Below, in pieces: positions 62,768-64,000 of a stretch of DNA of 64,000 nucleotides. The translations under genes and the position numbers were made by a program. Numbering within the stretch: position 1 is the first letter of the stretch; every line of letters starts with the position of its first letter. The notes under the pieces were generated by a model that did not search any database, was not told where the DNA came from, and saw nothing but the letters and a program-made list of their open reading frames with translations. The stretch comes from Boswellia sacra (taxonomy: Eukaryota > Streptophyta > Magnoliopsida > Sapindales > Burseraceae): positions 434,001-498,000 of the forward strand of contig SNVD02014566.1 of assembly GCA_013180625.2 (NCBI GenBank), given 5' to 3'.

Positions 62768-64000
62768 TACTACGTGAAAATTGACGTTTTGCGATGACAA
62801 TTTTTGTCGCAAAACATATGTTTTTCGTCGCGTTAAGTTTTCTTGCGATGAAAATGAAATTCCTCACAAAAAACTTTTTTGCGACAAAAATTTCCTATCA
62901 AAAGCCCACTTTCAGCTACGAAAATTTCACCATAGAAAAAACCATATTATGTTAAATTTTTTTTTGGGACCAAAAAAACTGATTTTGTGATGAATTCAAA
63001 TATTGTTGCAAAAGCATTAGAAAACAATTCATATTTTTTATAAAATTATTTTTATTGAAAAATGTTTTGCTACCAATTTTTCCTCACTATATCAGACCTT
63101 TAAAGACAAAAAATTCATCTCAATAAACTCTTTTAAAGAAATTTATTTTTTTAAGAATTTACAGATTTTATTTTTAATTAATTATAAATTTTAAAATAAA
63201 TGAATTATTTCATTACACAACTTAATTCTTTATATGAATAATTTTATTAATTAACAATAAATTACAAAAAATTTTTCACAATATATTTTTACAATATATC
63301 AACCTTTGTACATAGCAAAATAAAAAAAAATACAAGAGAATAAAAAAAAAAAGAGAAAGAAAAACACAAAATTTCATCCTCCGAAAATTCTTTTGTAGCT
63401 TGACTTTGTATCAATCTTCAAATCTTCAAGTGTAACCCAACTTCAAAAATACATATCCAAAACAAAAAAAAAAAATTAAGTAATAATTAAAGCATAAAAA
63501 AATGAGTGTATGAAAAAAAACAATGTTAAAGAAACAAAGAATTTGAAAATGTTGAATTGCATTCCATCTTCAAAAATACCTATCAAACAAAAGATAATAA
63601 TATCAATAAAAATAAAAATAAATAAAAATATATTAATCTTCTAAAGAAAATATATTATAACACAAAAGCAAGAGAGAGAATAAGAGTATTTACCAAGAAT
63701 AATAATGTTAGAAGAAGAAAAGGAGTGGAGAATTGGAAGTGATGGAAGAAAATGAAACAATCAAAAAAATTAACCCATGTATATATAATAAAGGTTTGAT
63801 ATTTTACGACGAAATTCCGACCTTTAACGATAAAAATTTTGTTGCGAAATAATTTTTAAAATTATGAAATTAATCAAAGTGGGAAATAGTTCGCCAAAAA
63901 TTTTTTTGCGACAAAATTTTGATATTTCTCGACAAAATTTTTGTTGAGAAAGAATTTCAAAATTTTGAAATTTTAAGAGCTAAAAAAAGTCCGGCCAAAA
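62768..64000. mobile_element. Probable CACTA-type element, right end beyond window
   Basis: The left end reads TACTACGTGAAAATTGACG, a decayed form of the CACTACAAGAAAA terminus. It is followed by many copies of a TTTTGCGAC(G/A)A-type motif in both orientations (62785-62960 and 63805-63960), the sub-terminal repeats expected of CACTA/EnSpm elements. The middle (63000-63790) is AT-rich with no transposase frame, so it is a non-autonomous copy or only its end. Confidence 0.6.

Noticed and set aside
1..64000. tRNA, rRNA, microRNA hairpins and CRISPR-like arrays
   Set aside because: No cloverleaf, rRNA core, known mature miRNA or regularly spaced repeat was seen on reading both strands.

Overview
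This is plant nuclear DNA, most likely from a eudicot. Genes are split by AT-rich GT-AG introns, intergenic DNA is very AT-rich, and several miniature inverted-repeat elements (MITEs) sit in introns. Every protein I recognise belongs to a land-plant family. I cannot name the species from sequence alone. There is no sign of bacterial organisation, CRISPR, rRNA or tRNA genes.

Left part (1-12.3 kb). A plasma-membrane P-type H+-ATPase gene lies on the minus strand and runs off the left edge. I rebuilt 20 coding exons; only the C-terminal regulatory tail is missing. Next is a three-exon minus-strand gene for a plant homologue of the C2orf69 family (alpha/beta-hydrolase-like). About 3.1 kb of repeat-rich, AT-rich DNA follows, with a palindromic MITE, a hAT-like element and a possible LTR-retrotransposon primer-site relic.

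ERF cluster (11.6-19.4 kb). Three intronless AP2/ERF genes of group IX type stand together: one on the minus strand, two on the plus strand. They share an N-terminal motif and a near-identical DNA-binding domain. Each has a CACGTG G-box 150-255 bp before its start codon, so the cluster may share jasmonate/MYC-type control.

Middle part (20.4-38.9 kb). A nine-exon minus-strand gene encodes COP9 signalosome subunit 7, ending in a 22-bp last exon. A 13-exon plus-strand gene encodes leucine carboxyl methyltransferase 1 (PP2A methylation). A four-exon plus-strand gene encodes a DUF630/DUF632 protein with an N-myristoylation-type start.

Right part (41.3-64 kb). A two-coding-exon minus-strand gene encodes a D6PK-like AGC VIII kinase with a long N-terminus. 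An intronless gene encodes a GT31-like galactosyltransferase. An 18-exon plus-strand gene encodes a VAD1-like GRAM/VASt membrane protein whose last intron carries three adjacent MITEs. The last 1.2 kb looks like one end of a CACTA-type element.

Exon boundaries were fitted by hand from GT-AG sites, reading-frame continuity and family resemblance. Exon lengths and phases close exactly for all six multi-exon genes that lie fully in the window, and for the H+-ATPase up to the window edge. Apart from the ERF cluster the genes look like unrelated neighbours; I saw no operon-like or pathway-level grouping and no clear new system.
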